The notes: generated by a model not told the origin, from the letters alone. Shown: positions 24,896 to 33,642, counted from the stretch's first letter. The stretch: 64,000 nt of DNA from Actinoplanes ianthinogenes (GCF_018324205.1 NZ_AP023356.1:9616501-9680500), one strand, 5' to 3'. Numbers and translations are program-made.

Positions 24896-25285
24896 ATGAC
24901 TCCCGCGTACGACGCACTCGAAGGGGCCCTCAGAGCGATCACCTTCGCGCAGACCGGGGGAGCCCCGGAGCTGTACGAGGCGGCCGCACGCCGGGTCATC
25001 GACGCCTTGGACCGGATCGGGGCGGACCAGGAATTCTTCGGACGGTTCGGCGGGGCCGGCACCCCTGTCTCGGAGGATCAGTGGCGGCAGGTCCAGGAGC
25101 TTCTCGGCGATGGGCTGCTCGACGTCATGTCGCGGATCAATTACATCCCGCCACCCGAGGCCCGGGAACTCCTCGCGGAAGCACGGCAACTTGTCGACGA
25201 GTTCCGGGAACAACGTTCGGAAGTCCCCTCGGAGGTCGTCGAGGACTGCAGAGCCGGGCTACGTGTGCAACCGGACAGCACTTAG
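24896..25285 (+). CDS. Small Glu/Ala-rich protein, unknown function
   Basis: 129 residues from ATG 24896, with a GGAGG ribosome site about 11 nt upstream. Mostly helical and acidic (YDALEGALRAITFAQTGGAPELYEAAARRVIDALDRIGADQEFF, EARELLAEARQLVDEFREQ), with coiled-coil character near the end. Soluble, no motif known to me. Its stop is 8 bp before the next start on the same strand. Confidence 0.6.
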   Translation: MTPAYDALEGALRAITFAQTGGAPELYEAAARRVIDALDRIGADQEFFGRFGGAGTPVSEDQWRQVQELLGDGLLDVMSRINYIPPPEARELLAEARQLVDEFREQRSEVPSEVVEDCRAGLRVQPDST

Positions 25286-25293
25286 GATCCGGC

Positions 25294-26055
25294 ATGTCGA
25301 TCCGCGGCACCTTCCGGACATTACCCGGCATTTCCCGTGAAGCGGCCATGCCGGGCTGGCTGTTCTGGGGAGGAGTGCTGACAACGCCCGTCGCAGCGTG
25401 TCTAGGGGCTGAATATGCCTCATTGGCGGGCGGCCTGTTCGGCAACGTCGCCGCGAACCTCGTCCTGCTCGGACCGAGCCTGATCATAACGCACGTGGTG
25501 GTGGAGAACTGGCGGCGAAAGCGCGTGACAACGGCGGCCGTCGGCCAGTTGGAGCGGGTTTCCGCCGCGCTCGGCGAAACGCTGGATTCGGTTGTCGAGG
25601 ACTTGTCCACCGCGGACCCTGCCTTACGGCCGGCGCTTCGGCGAGTCGCCATCCCGGACCGGGGGCTCGATCTCGTTCTCCGAGCTTCGGTCATGGATCA
25701 CACGTCAACGATTCTCGAGGACCTGGCGAACACCGAGCACGGGGCGGCAATCTTGATACCGAAACCCCGCAGTTTGACGCTCGCCGGCGAGGTGGCCCGT
25801 TTGCAGATCGCCATAGCAGGTGTTCAGCTGACGAATTCCCCGGCTGTGGAGACATACTTCCAGCAGATCATCGATGCCGCGGACAGCTGGGACGATCGGC
25901 GCGGCCGGACCTCGGCCGGCCACGATCTCCTGGAGCAGGCAATAACCCTGGTCAACAAGATGAAAGAACTGAGACGCCTGCTGATCAGCGGCCTTCCGGT
26001 CGACGCATCATCGTTGTCGTCGGGGCTGCGGACAGACCCATCGCCTGACCGGTGA
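25294..26055 (+). CDS. Membrane-anchored helical protein, unknown function
   Basis: 253 residues. A TAGGAT box 5 nt before the ATG suggests an extra leaderless promoter. Two hydrophobic segments (about 20-40 and 48-72) are followed by WRRKR and a long soluble helical domain (LERVSAALGETLDSVVEDLS, ILEDLANTEHGAAILIPK, ETYFQQIIDAADSWDD). This layout, two helices then a cytoplasmic four-helix domain, is typical of actinobacterial proteins with no assigned role. May be co-expressed with the preceding small gene. Confidence 0.6.
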   Translation: MSIRGTFRTLPGISREAAMPGWLFWGGVLTTPVAACLGAEYASLAGGLFGNVAANLVLLGPSLIITHVVVENWRRKRVTTAAVGQLERVSAALGETLDSVVEDLSTADPALRPALRRVAIPDRGLDLVLRASVMDHTSTILEDLANTEHGAAILIPKPRSLTLAGEVARLQIAIAGVQLTNSPAVETYFQQIIDAADSWDDRRGRTSAGHDLLEQAITLVNKMKELRRLLISGLPVDASSLSSGLRTDPSPDR

Positions 26056-26092
26056 TGCCCGGACTCACGACCGGGCGATCTGACGATGCCGC

Positions 26093-26758
26093 TCAATCGT
26101 CGAAGGCGGCCAGGTGACGGGTGCGGGCCGCGGTGAGGTGCTCGCGCATCGCGGCTTCGGCGGCGTCCGGGTCGGCGGCGGCGATCGCGGCGGCGATCAG
26201 TTCGTGTTCGTGGCGGGTGGAGGCGGTTTCCGCGTACGGAAAATAGAGCCGGTGGATGTGCAGGTGGGCGTGCAGCCGGCCGATCGCCGTGCGGAGCAGC
26301 GGATTGCCGGCGGCCGCGGCGACCAGGTCGTGGAAACGGGCGTCGGCGGCGGTGAAGGCGGCATGCGAGCGGGGTGCGCTCACCGGGTACGAGACGGCGG
26401 CCTCGGACAGCAGCGCATCGCGCGCCGCGGCGTCGGCCCGGGTGGCCGCCCAGCGGGCGGCGGCCGTTTCCAGGACCAGCCGCATGTCGAACATGTCGGT
26501 GAATTCGGCGCGGGTCAGCAGGGGACTGACGGTGTAGCCGGCCAGGGGCCGTTTGCGCAGCAGGCCCTCGGACTCCAGCCGGGCCAGCGCCTCGCGCACC
26601 GGAGTGGGCGAAACCTCCAGTTCACGGGCCAGGCCGTCGATGTTGACCCGGTCCTCCGGGGCCATCCGGTGCTCCAGGATGAGCGATTTCAGTTGCTCAT
26701 ACACGTCGTCGCTGAGCACGGAACGGCGAATCGGCCCCGACACATCTACCTTCCTCAA
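26093..26758 (-). CDS. GntR/FCD regulator of the fucose-type operon
   Basis: 221 residues. Winged helix (DDVYEQLKSLILEHRMAPEDRVNIDGLARELEVSPTPVREALARLESEGLL) and FCD domain with the metal/ligand residues D in FTDMFDMRLVLE and His residues in ARFHDLV and TRHEHELIAAAIAAAD. Divergent from the sugar operon, with a GATCCTATAGGATC palindrome just after the operon's -10 box, so it almost certainly represses that operon and is released by a pathway sugar acid. Confidence 0.93.
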   Translation of the reverse strand: MRKVDVSGPIRRSVLSDDVYEQLKSLILEHRMAPEDRVNIDGLARELEVSPTPVREALARLESEGLLRKRPLAGYTVSPLLTRAEFTDMFDMRLVLETAAARWAATRADAAARDALLSEAAVSYPVSAPRSHAAFTAADARFHDLVAAAAGNPLLRTAIGRLHAHLHIHRLYFPYAETASTRHEHELIAAAIAAADPDAAEAAMREHLTAARTRHLAAFDD

Positions 26759-26766
26759 TAGAAAAG

Positions 26767-26795
26767 TTGACTACCGCATCGAAACACGTTAGACA
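26767..26795 (+). promoter_or_regulatory. Sigma-70 type promoter of the fucose-type operon
   Basis: TTGACT (26767-26772), 17-bp spacer, TAGACA (26790-26795). This is the best housekeeping-type promoter in the window and starts about 32 bp before the GTG of the first gene. Confidence 0.7.
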
Positions 26796-26803
26796 CGTAC
26801 GCG

Positions 26804-26817
26804 GATCCTATAGGATC
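26804..26817. promoter_or_regulatory. GntR operator
   Basis: Perfect 14-bp palindrome GATCCTA/TAGGATC, immediately downstream of the -10 box and so covering the transcription start. FCD-type GntR regulators bind short symmetric sites of this kind. Confidence 0.75.
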
Positions 26818-26834
26818 TACGAAAGGACCGCGTC

Positions 26835-27812
26835 GTGGATCCGTTCGCGAGGGTGTCGCTGGGCGGCACCGGCGTCACCGTCACCTGCCTCGGCATGGGC
26901 CTGGCCCCGATCGGCGGCCTGTTCACGCCGGTCGGCGACGCGGACGCGATCACCGCCGTGGACACCGCCTGGGAGCGGGGCGTCCGGTTCTTCGATACCG
27001 CCCCGCTGTACGGCGCGGGCCTGTCCGAGCGGAGAGGCGGCGCGGCCCTGCGCGGCCGGAGCCGGCCGGAGTTCACCATCGCCACCAAGGTCGGCCGCCG
27101 CCTGACGCCGGACCGGAATGCCGGGGCGGACATCTGGGCGGAGCCCTCCGGCGCCTCCTGGACCTGGGATTTCAGCGCCGCCGGCGTCCGGGACCAGCAC
27201 CGGGAAAGCCTGGCGCGCCTCGGCGTCGACCGGGTCGACATCCTGCACCTGCACGACCCGGACGACCATTTCGGCCCGGCGCTGCACGAGGCCCTGCCGG
27301 CCCTGATCGAGCTGCGCGAAGCGGGCGCGATCGGCGCGGTCTCGGCCGGGATGAACCAGTCCGCGATGCTCACCGAGTTCGCCCGCACCGGCCACTTCGA
27401 CTGTTTCCTGCTGGCCGGGCGGTACACCCTGCTGGACCAGTCCGGGCTCGCCGATCTGCTGCCCGAATGCGAGCGCCGTGGCATCGCGGTGCTCTGCGGC
27501 GGCGTCTACAACTCGGGGATTCTCGCCGACCCGTCGGAAACGGCGACTTTCGACTATCGGGCGGCTCCGCCCGCGGTGCTGGCGAAAGCGCGCGCGATGG
27601 CCGAGGTGTGCGCGCGGCACGGCGTACCTCTGCGGGCTGCCGCACTGCAATTCCCCCTGGCCCATCCCGCGGTCGCCTCCGTTCTGATCGGGATGCGCTC
27701 GGCCGCGGAAGCGGCCGACGCGGCCGCGATGGCCGCCCTCGACATTCCCGGCGGGCTCTGGCGCGACCTGATCAGATCCGGTCTGCTCGACGCGGACGTG
27801 CCGCACCCATGA
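26835..27812 (+). CDS. Aldo/keto reductase, L-fucose (D-threo-aldose) 1-dehydrogenase type
   Basis: 325 residues, GTG start with a GAAAGGAC ribosome site. AKR fold with catalytic residues D in FFDTAPLYGAG (Asp and Tyr), K in ATKVGR and H in ILHLHDPDD. The D-threo-aldose 1-dehydrogenase branch is indicated by LGGTGVTVTCLGMGLAPIGGLF and by the following genes. It would oxidise L-fucose (or D-arabinose/L-galactose, which share the configuration) to the lactone with NAD(P)+. First gene of a five-gene unit, ATGA-coupled to the lactonase. Confidence 0.87.
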   Translation: MDPFARVSLGGTGVTVTCLGMGLAPIGGLFTPVGDADAITAVDTAWERGVRFFDTAPLYGAGLSERRGGAALRGRSRPEFTIATKVGRRLTPDRNAGADIWAEPSGASWTWDFSAAGVRDQHRESLARLGVDRVDILHLHDPDDHFGPALHEALPALIELREAGAIGAVSAGMNQSAMLTEFARTGHFDCFLLAGRYTLLDQSGLADLLPECERRGIAVLCGGVYNSGILADPSETATFDYRAAPPAVLAKARAMAEVCARHGVPLRAAALQFPLAHPAVASVLIGMRSAAEAADAAAMAALDIPGGLWRDLIRSGLLDADVPHP

Positions 27813-28627
27813 TCGTCGACGCGCATCAGCACGTGTGGACCGCGGACTATCCGTGGCTGGCCGCCGACGGGCTGGCCCCGATCCGGCGCGACTACACCAT
27901 GGCCGACCTGCGCCCGCACCTGGCCGCCTGCGGCGTGCAGCGGACCGTGCTGGTCGAGGCCGGGCTCTGCCAGGCCGCCGAGACCAGCCGCTTCCTGGCC
28001 CTGGCGGCGCACACCCCGGAGATCGCCGGCGTGGTGGGCTGGGCCGGTCTGGCCGATCCCGACCTGCGCGCGATGCTGGCCCGGCACCGGTCCGGTCCGG
28101 GCGGCGACTGCCTGGTCGGGGTCCGCGACCAGGTCCAGGCCGGGCCGGACGACCTGCTCGACCAGCCCGGGGTCCGCGCCGGCCTGGCCACCGTCGCCGA
28201 GGCCGGCCTGGTCAACGAGCTGGTCGTACGCGCGTCCCAGCTCCCCTCGGTGGCCCGCGCCGTCGCCGCCCTGCCGGACGCCACGTTCGTCCTCGACCAC
28301 CTGGGCAAACCGCCGTTCGGCGACCTGGACGGCTGGAAACGGCTGATCGCCCCGGTCGCCGCCTGCCCGAACGTGGCGGCGAAACTGTCCGGCCTGGTCA
28401 CCGAGGCCGGACCGGGCTGGACCCGGGCGATGCTGCGCCCGTTCGTCCAGACCGCGCTCGACCTGTTCGGCCCGGACCGGCTGATGTTCGGCTCGGACTG
28501 GCCGGTGTGCGAGGTGGTGGCGACGTACGAGGAGGTCGCCGCCGTGCTCACCGGCATCCTCGGCGGCCGCCCCGGCGACATCTTCGGCCGCACCGCGACC
28601 CGCGTCTACCGATTGGAGAACCAATGA
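27809..28627 (+). CDS. Amidohydrolase-fold L-fuconolactonase
   Basis: 272 residues from the ATG in the ATGA overlap. TIM-barrel metal-dependent hydrolase: VDAHQHVW at the start, LVEAGLCQAAET, FVLDHLGKPPFG, NVAAKLSGLVTE and RLMFGSDWPVCEV carry the conserved His, Lys and Asp residues of COG3618 lactonases. Opens the sugar lactone made by the dehydrogenase to the aldonic acid. Family plus position makes L-fuconolactonase the most economical call. Confidence 0.87.
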   Translation: MIVDAHQHVWTADYPWLAADGLAPIRRDYTMADLRPHLAACGVQRTVLVEAGLCQAAETSRFLALAAHTPEIAGVVGWAGLADPDLRAMLARHRSGPGGDCLVGVRDQVQAGPDDLLDQPGVRAGLATVAEAGLVNELVVRASQLPSVARAVAALPDATFVLDHLGKPPFGDLDGWKRLIAPVAACPNVAAKLSGLVTEAGPGWTRAMLRPFVQTALDLFGPDRLMFGSDWPVCEVVATYEEVAAVLTGILGGRPGDIFGRTATRVYRLENQ

Positions 28628-29448
28628 GGTACCTGCGCATCGGCGCGCCCGGCGCGGAGCGTCCGGTGCTCTACGCCGACGGCCAGCTGCGCGACCTGTC
28701 CGAGGTGACCGCGGACATCGACGGGCCGTTCCTGGCCGGTGGCGGCTTCACCGGCGACCCGGCCGAGCTGCCCCCGGCCGACCTGGACGGGCACCGGATC
28801 GGCGCGCCGATCGCGCGGCCCGGGGTGGTCCTCTGCGTCGGGCAGAACTACGCCGCGCACGCCGCCGAGGCCGGGGCGCAGCCGCCCGCCGAGCCGATCG
28901 TGTTCTACAAGGCGCCGAACACGGTGATCGGCCCGGACGACGACATCCTGATCCCGCCCGGCTCGAAACGCACCGACTGGGAGGTCGAGCTGGGCGTGGT
29001 GATCGGGCGGACGGCCCGCTACCTCACCTCGCCGGAGGAGGCACTGGGGCACGTCGCCGGCTACGTGCTCTCCAACGACGTGTCCGAACGGGAGTACCAG
29101 CTGGACCGCTCCGGCGGGCAGTGGTCGAAGGGCAAGTCGTGCGAGACGTTCAACCCGCTCGGGCCGTGGCTGGTCACCCCGGACGAGGTCGGCTTCCCGC
29201 TGCGGCTGCGTTCCTGGGTCAACGACGCGCCGCGGCAGGACTCCAGCACCGCCGACATGATCTTCGACGTCGGGTTCCTGATCTGGCACCTCTCCCAGTT
29301 CACCGTGCTGGAGCCGGGTGACCTGATCAACACCGGGACGCCGGAGGGGGTGGCGCTGAGCGGGCGGTTCCCCTACCTGAGCGCCGGTGACGTGGTGGAG
29401 ATGGAGATCGACGGGCTGGGGCGGCAGCGCTCGGTGGTCAAAGGATGA
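28624..29448 (+). CDS. FAH-family hydrolase, 2,4-diketo-3-deoxy-L-fuconate type
   Basis: 274 residues, ATGA-coupled. Fumarylacetoacetate hydrolase core: VVLCVGQNYAAHAAEAG, PIVFYKAPNTVIGPDD, DWEVELGVVIGRTARYL (metal Glu residues), NDVSEREYQ, KSCETFNPLGPWLVT and TGTPEGVALSG. In the non-phosphorylating fucose pathway this enzyme cleaves the diketo acid to pyruvate and L-lactate. Other FAH hydrolases act on homoprotocatechuate products, but the surrounding genes favour the sugar pathway. Confidence 0.88.
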   Translation: MRYLRIGAPGAERPVLYADGQLRDLSEVTADIDGPFLAGGGFTGDPAELPPADLDGHRIGAPIARPGVVLCVGQNYAAHAAEAGAQPPAEPIVFYKAPNTVIGPDDDILIPPGSKRTDWEVELGVVIGRTARYLTSPEEALGHVAGYVLSNDVSEREYQLDRSGGQWSKGKSCETFNPLGPWLVTPDEVGFPLRLRSWVNDAPRQDSSTADMIFDVGFLIWHLSQFTVLEPGDLINTGTPEGVALSGRFPYLSAGDVVEMEIDGLGRQRSVVKG

Positions 29449-30710
29449 CGATCGCCGCGGTGACCACGCACGACATCCGGTTCCCGACCTCGCGGGAGCT
29501 GGACGGGTCGGACGCGATGAACCCGGACCCGGACTACTCGGCGGCCTACGTGGTGCTGCGGGCCGACGACGGATCCGAGGGGCACGGGTTCACGTTCACC
29601 ATCGGGCGGGGCAACGAGGTGTGCCGGGCCGCGATCGACGCCCTGGCGCCGCTGGTCATCGGGAAACCGATCGACGATCTTTACCAGCGGCTGACCCACG
29701 ACTCGCAGATCCGGTGGCTCGGGCCGGAGAAGGGCGTCATGCACCTGGCGACGGCGGCGCTGGTCAACGCGGCGTGGGACCTGCGGGCGAAGAGGGCCGG
29801 GCTGCCGCTGTGGGAGCTGCTGTCGTCGCTCTCCCCCGACGAGATCGTCTCCCTGGTGGACTGGCGGTATCTGACCGACGCGCTGACACCCGCCGCCGCT
29901 CGCGATGTGTTGTCCGATTTATCGAATAAAAGAGCAGGCCGGGTTACTGAGCTGAAAGATCACGGCTACCCGGCCTACACCACGTCCGTGGGCTGGCTCG
30001 GCTACGCCGACGACAAGATCGAGAGGCTCGCTCGGCAAGCGGTCGCCGACGGCTTCCGGATGGTCAAACTCAAGGTCGGGGCAGACCTGCGAGACGACGT
30101 ACGCCGATGCGCGCTGGCCCGCTCGGTACTGGGTCCGGACGTGCGGATCGCCGTCGACGCGAACCAGCGCTGGAGCGTCCCGGACGCGGTCGCCTGGATG
30201 ACCGAGCTCGCCAGGTTCGACCCGTGGTGGATCGAGGAGCCGACCAGCCCGGACGACGTGCTCGGGCACGCCGCGATCCGCCGCGCGCTGCACCCGATCC
30301 GGGTGGCGACCGGTGAGCACGTCGCCAACCGGGTGGTCTTCAAGCAGCTGTTGCAGGCCGACGCCGTCGACGTCGTCCAGCTCGACGCGTGCCGGGTCGC
30401 CGGGGTCAACGAGAACCTGGCCGTTCTGCTGCTGGCCGCGGCGTACGGAAAACCGGTCTGCCCGCACGCCGGAGGCGTCGGTCTGTGTGAAGCGGTCCGT
30501 CACCTGTCCTTCTTCGACTACGTCGCGGTCTCCGGCTCGCTCGACGACCGGGTCATCGAATACGTCGACCACCTGCACGAACACTTCCTCGACCCGGCCC
30601 TTGTCGCGGGCGGCCGCTACCTGGCCCCCAGCGTGCCGGGATTCTCCACCCAGATGCGTCCCGAGTCGCTGGCCCGGTACGCCTACCCGGAAGGCGAGGC
30701 ATGGCGATGA
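29445..30710 (+). CDS. L-fuconate dehydratase (enolase superfamily)
   Basis: 421 residues, ATGA-coupled. Enolase-superfamily barrel: catalytic KLKVG (K-x-K), metal ligands in AVDANQRW, WIEEPTSPDD and TGEHVAN, and the general acid/base region CPHAGGVGLCE. The capping domain with DAMNPDPDYSAAYVVLRADDG and QIRWLGPEKGVMH is that of fuconate dehydratases rather than mandelate racemase. Converts L-fuconate to 2-keto-3-deoxy-L-fuconate. Confidence 0.93.
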   Translation: MTIAAVTTHDIRFPTSRELDGSDAMNPDPDYSAAYVVLRADDGSEGHGFTFTIGRGNEVCRAAIDALAPLVIGKPIDDLYQRLTHDSQIRWLGPEKGVMHLATAALVNAAWDLRAKRAGLPLWELLSSLSPDEIVSLVDWRYLTDALTPAAARDVLSDLSNKRAGRVTELKDHGYPAYTTSVGWLGYADDKIERLARQAVADGFRMVKLKVGADLRDDVRRCALARSVLGPDVRIAVDANQRWSVPDAVAWMTELARFDPWWIEEPTSPDDVLGHAAIRRALHPIRVATGEHVANRVVFKQLLQADAVDVVQLDACRVAGVNENLAVLLLAAAYGKPVCPHAGGVGLCEAVRHLSFFDYVAVSGSLDDRVIEYVDHLHEHFLDPALVAGGRYLAPSVPGFSTQMRPESLARYAYPEGEAWR

Positions 30711-31450
30711 GAGATCTGGACGGTCTGGTCGCGGCGATCACCGGTGGCGGCTCGGGCATCGGCGCGGCGTGCGCGCGCCGGCTGGCCGCGGCCGGGGCGA
30801 AGGTCGGCATCCTCGACCTCGACCCGGCCAACTCCCCCGGCCTGCCGCTGAAGACCGACGTGCGCGACGCGGCGTCGCTGGAGGCGGCGTTCACCGAACT
30901 GACCGACGCCTACGGCGGCCTGGACATCCTGGTCAACAGCGCCGGCATCTCGGCGGTCGGCACCGTCGAGGCCAACGACGACGCCGAGTGGTCCCGGGTC
31001 CTGGACGTGAACGTCACCGGGGTGGCCCGCGCCAGCCGCGCCGCCCTGCCCTACCTGCGCCGCTCCCGCACCCCGGTGATCGTCAACCTGTCCTCGATCG
31101 CCGCGACCGCCGGTCTGGTCGAGCGGGCCCTGTACTGCGCGTCGAAGGGCGCCGTGCACGCTTTGACCCTGGCGATGGCCGCGGACCTGGTCGGCGAGGG
31201 CATCCGGGTGTGTTGCGTGGCGCCGGGCACGGTGGACACGCCGTGGGTGGCGCGGCTGCTCTCGCACGCCGCCGACCCGGAGGCGGAGCGCGAACGCCTC
31301 GCGGCCCGGCAGCCGACCGGTCGCCTGGTGACCGCGGACGAGGTGGCGGCGGCGGTGCAGTACCTGGCCAGTCCGGCCTCGGGCGCGACCACGGGCATGT
31401 CCCTGGCGGTCGACGGCGGCATGTCCGGCCTGCGCCTGCCCTCGCGCTGA
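30707..31450 (+). CDS. SDR dehydrogenase, 2-keto-3-deoxy-L-fuconate dehydrogenase type
   Basis: 247 residues. ATG 30707 is preferred over ATG 30701 because it keeps the ATGA overlap seen at every junction of the operon and places the GCGAGG site 7-8 nt upstream. Short-chain dehydrogenase motifs: TGGGSGIG, NSAG, catalytic Ser in NLSSIAA, YCASKG and PGTVDTPW. It oxidises the 2-keto-3-deoxy acid to the 2,4-diketo acid, which is the substrate of the FAH hydrolase. Last gene of the operon; no transporter follows. Confidence 0.88.
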   Translation: MRDLDGLVAAITGGGSGIGAACARRLAAAGAKVGILDLDPANSPGLPLKTDVRDAASLEAAFTELTDAYGGLDILVNSAGISAVGTVEANDDAEWSRVLDVNVTGVARASRAALPYLRRSRTPVIVNLSSIAATAGLVERALYCASKGAVHALTLAMAADLVGEGIRVCCVAPGTVDTPWVARLLSHAADPEAERERLAARQPTGRLVTADEVAAAVQYLASPASGATTGMSLAVDGGMSGLRLPSR

Positions 31451-31553
31451 GCCCATCCGCGGTCCCTGGGCCCGGGCCGGGACGCCGCACCGGGTCGGCG
31501 GCTGCGCGCAGCGCCTGGGCGGGTCGGCCGCTTCGGGCTTCACGGCGGGGACC

Positions 31554-31574
31554 GTGCTCCGGGCGTACCGGAAG
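31554..31574 (-). repeat. Dispersed motif copy 1
   Basis: Minus strand reads CTTCCGGTACGCCCGGAGC. Lies between the fucose operon and the next gene. Confidence 0.6.
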
Positions 31575-31654
31575 CAGGGGTTGATGTGGAAGGGGTGACT
31601 GTGGACGTGGTGCCGCAGACTCGGAGTCTCTGACGACGAGCTGAGGAGGCGCCG

Positions 31655-33181
31655 GTGGTTCGTGTGCTGCGGTGGGTGGTCCCGCTGGGTGTGGTGGCGG
31701 CTCTGTTCGTCTGGTGGGCGTCCTACGCCACCACGATCTTCGTGTGGGAGCTGCGCAAGCTGAGCCCGTGGCTGGTGCTGCTGGCCCTCGTCGTCCTGCT
31801 GGCGTCCGTTCCCCACGTGGCCGGCGCCGTCCAGTTCCGCCGCCGGGAGCGGCGCTCCGGCGCGATCCCGGTGCTGGCCTGGATGGGTGCGGTGACCGGG
31901 CTGTTGCTCGGGATCGGCTGGCTCGTCTACGACTCCTACCTGCGCGATCGTGACTACGCGGCGGCGATCAGCGTGGTCGGCGACCCGGTGCCCGGCCTCG
32001 CCGCCCGCGCGCCGTACCTGGTCGGCAAGGCGCAGACCGCGCCGAACCTGGGCGACGTCACCGGCGAGGTCTCCGACATCACCTACCTGCCGGATCTGGA
32101 CCGGTTCGGCACCCTCGTCGAGCGGCGCGGCTGGCTGTCCGGTTACGAGGTCGGCGTCGTCCAGCAGGTCCCGCTGGGCAGCAACAGCCGCACGTCGCAG
32201 CGCTGCTCGTTCGACCTCGACGCGGCCGGCGCCCGGGTCGGCGGCTGGTTCTCGCACAACCTGGGGCGGAAGATCTCCGCGGAACAGCGGTGGGTCCGCT
32301 TCGACGCCCGGGACGTCTACGGGTACTGCGCGGGCGACACCCCGATGGTCGTGGTCCCGCTCAAACGCCAGGTCGGGATCTTCACGGTGACCGAGCGCCC
32401 GGCCGGCGTCGCGCTCTACAACGGCCGGACCGGCACGTTGACCGTCACGACGGACGCCGCGGCGGTGCCGGGACCGACGTACCCGATCAGCCTCGCCAAG
32501 CGGCAGCGGGAGGCCAGCGCCGGGATCGGCGGCTTCGCCGACTGGTGGTTCGACCGCTCCGGCTGGGACGCCTCCGAGGACGGTGCCAACGAGGGCAACA
32601 ACTCCGAGTTCACGCTGCGCTACGCCGATGGTGCCGGCAGTGCCTACGTCACCCCGCTCACCCCGCAGGGCGAGGCGAGTTCCGTGGTGGCGGTTTCCAT
32701 GGTCCCGACCCGGCAGACCGGCCAGGCGCTCGCGCCGCTGACCGTGCACCGGCTCGACCCGACGTGGTCGTCGCCGCAGGCCGTCGTCGCGCTGATCAAG
32801 GCCGAGTACCGGGACGTCTGCTGCTACAACGACGACCAGGTCTTCGAGGTCATCCCGACCGGCGGCAGCACCTGGACGGCCACGGTCGGCAGCGAGCAGA
32901 GCATCCGCTACCGGGTGGAGGGCCGTGGCCAGGTGGACGGGCGGGAGGCCACCTGCCTGCGGACCGCCGAGGGCGCGCTGGTGCGGTGCGCGTACGCGGC
33001 GCCCGGGTCGCCCGAGGAGCAGGAACTCAAGCGGATGGAGCAGCAGCAGCAGCAGCAGCAGCAGGAACAGAAGCAGTCCACGGAACCGGCCGGGGATCTG
33101 TCCAAGTACACCGACCAGCAGCTGGCCGACCTGAACAAGCGGGTGTCCGACGAGGTCAACCGCCGCCTCGGCAACCGCTGA
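31655..33181 (+). CDS. Membrane protein with large extracytoplasmic domain and Gln tract
   Basis: 508 residues, GTG start with a strong TGAGGAGG ribosome site. Three N-terminal hydrophobic segments (about 4-25, 38-58, 70-90), then a roughly 380-residue domain presumably outside the membrane, with CSFDLD, YGYCAGD, DVCCYND and two further Cys that could pair. Near the C-terminus eight consecutive Gln come from an uninterrupted CAG run, followed by a helical tail TDQQLADLNKRVSDEVNRRLGN. I do not recognise the family. Confidence 0.72.
   Translation: MVRVLRWVVPLGVVAALFVWWASYATTIFVWELRKLSPWLVLLALVVLLASVPHVAGAVQFRRRERRSGAIPVLAWMGAVTGLLLGIGWLVYDSYLRDRDYAAAISVVGDPVPGLAARAPYLVGKAQTAPNLGDVTGEVSDITYLPDLDRFGTLVERRGWLSGYEVGVVQQVPLGSNSRTSQRCSFDLDAAGARVGGWFSHNLGRKISAEQRWVRFDARDVYGYCAGDTPMVVVPLKRQVGIFTVTERPAGVALYNGRTGTLTVTTDAAAVPGPTYPISLAKRQREASAGIGGFADWWFDRSGWDASEDGANEGNNSEFTLRYADGAGSAYVTPLTPQGEASSVVAVSMVPTRQTGQALAPLTVHRLDPTWSSPQAVVALIKAEYRDVCCYNDDQVFEVIPTGGSTWTATVGSEQSIRYRVEGRGQVDGREATCLRTAEGALVRCAYAAPGSPEEQELKRMEQQQQQQQQEQKQSTEPAGDLSKYTDQQLADLNKRVSDEVNRRLGNR
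33041..33064 (+). repeat. (CAG)8 microsatellite inside a coding region
   Basis: Eight perfect CAG triplets encoding poly-Gln; in frame, so length changes would not break the gene. Confidence 0.95.
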
Positions 33182-33197
33182 CGCGTGCCGGGGCGCA

Positions 33198-33203
33198 TAG
33201 GGT
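33198..33203 (+). promoter_or_regulatory. -10 box of a leaderless gene (TAGGGT)
   Basis: TANNNT hexamer 7 nt before the ATG at 33211, no ribosome site. Confidence 0.5.
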
Positions 33204-33210
33204 TCCGGAC

Positions 33211-33642
33211 ATGACCGATCGACCGCCGCTGGCCGAGCAGTTCGACATGACGCCGCATCCGGAGGGCGGGTGGTTCCGGGAGACCTGGCGGTCCCCGCAC
33301 ACCTTCCCGCCGGAGGGGTACGACGGGCTGCGGGCCGCCGCGACCGCCATCTACTTCCTGCTCCACCCGGGCGAACGGTCGGCGTGGCACGTGGTGCGCT
33401 CGGACGAGCTGTGGTTCTGGCACTCCGGTGGGCCGCTGACGCTGACCCTCGGCGGGACCGGCGAGCGGCCCGGCGCCGAGCGGCCGCTGCTGCTCGGGCC
33501 GGATCTCGCCGCCGGCCAGCAGCCGCAGTTGCTGGTGCCGGCCGGCTGCTGGCAGGCGGCCGAGCCGGCCGGCCCCGATCCGGTGGTGGTCAGTTGCGTG
33601 GTCGCGCCCGGTTTCGAGTACGCCGACTGGCGGCTGCTCTGA
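33211..33642 (+). CDS. DUF985-type cupin protein
   Basis: 143 residues. Double-stranded beta-helix features of the DUF985 cupins: FDMTPHPEGGWFRETWRS, AIYFLLHPGERSAWHVVRSDELWFWHSGGPL, VPAGCWQAAEP and CVVAPGFEYADWRL. Members bind a ligand in the barrel, but the enzyme role is not settled; yeast YML079W is a structural relative. Stand-alone leaderless gene. Confidence 0.9.
   Translation: MTDRPPLAEQFDMTPHPEGGWFRETWRSPHTFPPEGYDGLRAAATAIYFLLHPGERSAWHVVRSDELWFWHSGGPLTLTLGGTGERPGAERPLLLGPDLAAGQQPQLLVPAGCWQAAEPAGPDPVVVSCVVAPGFEYADWRLL

Noticed and set aside
26057..26076. GCCCGG-N8-CCGGGC hairpin as terminator between convergent genes
   Set aside because: Only six paired bases in a genome of this GC content; not distinguishable from chance.
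31617..31629. AGACT-CGG-AGTCT palindrome before the membrane protein gene
   Set aside because: Short and isolated, and no promoter elements around it could be identified; left out as an operator.
30683..32749. 688-codon antisense frame across the SDR and membrane protein genes
   Set aside because: Low-complexity Arg/Gly/His composition and no start context; the plus-strand genes have clear motifs.
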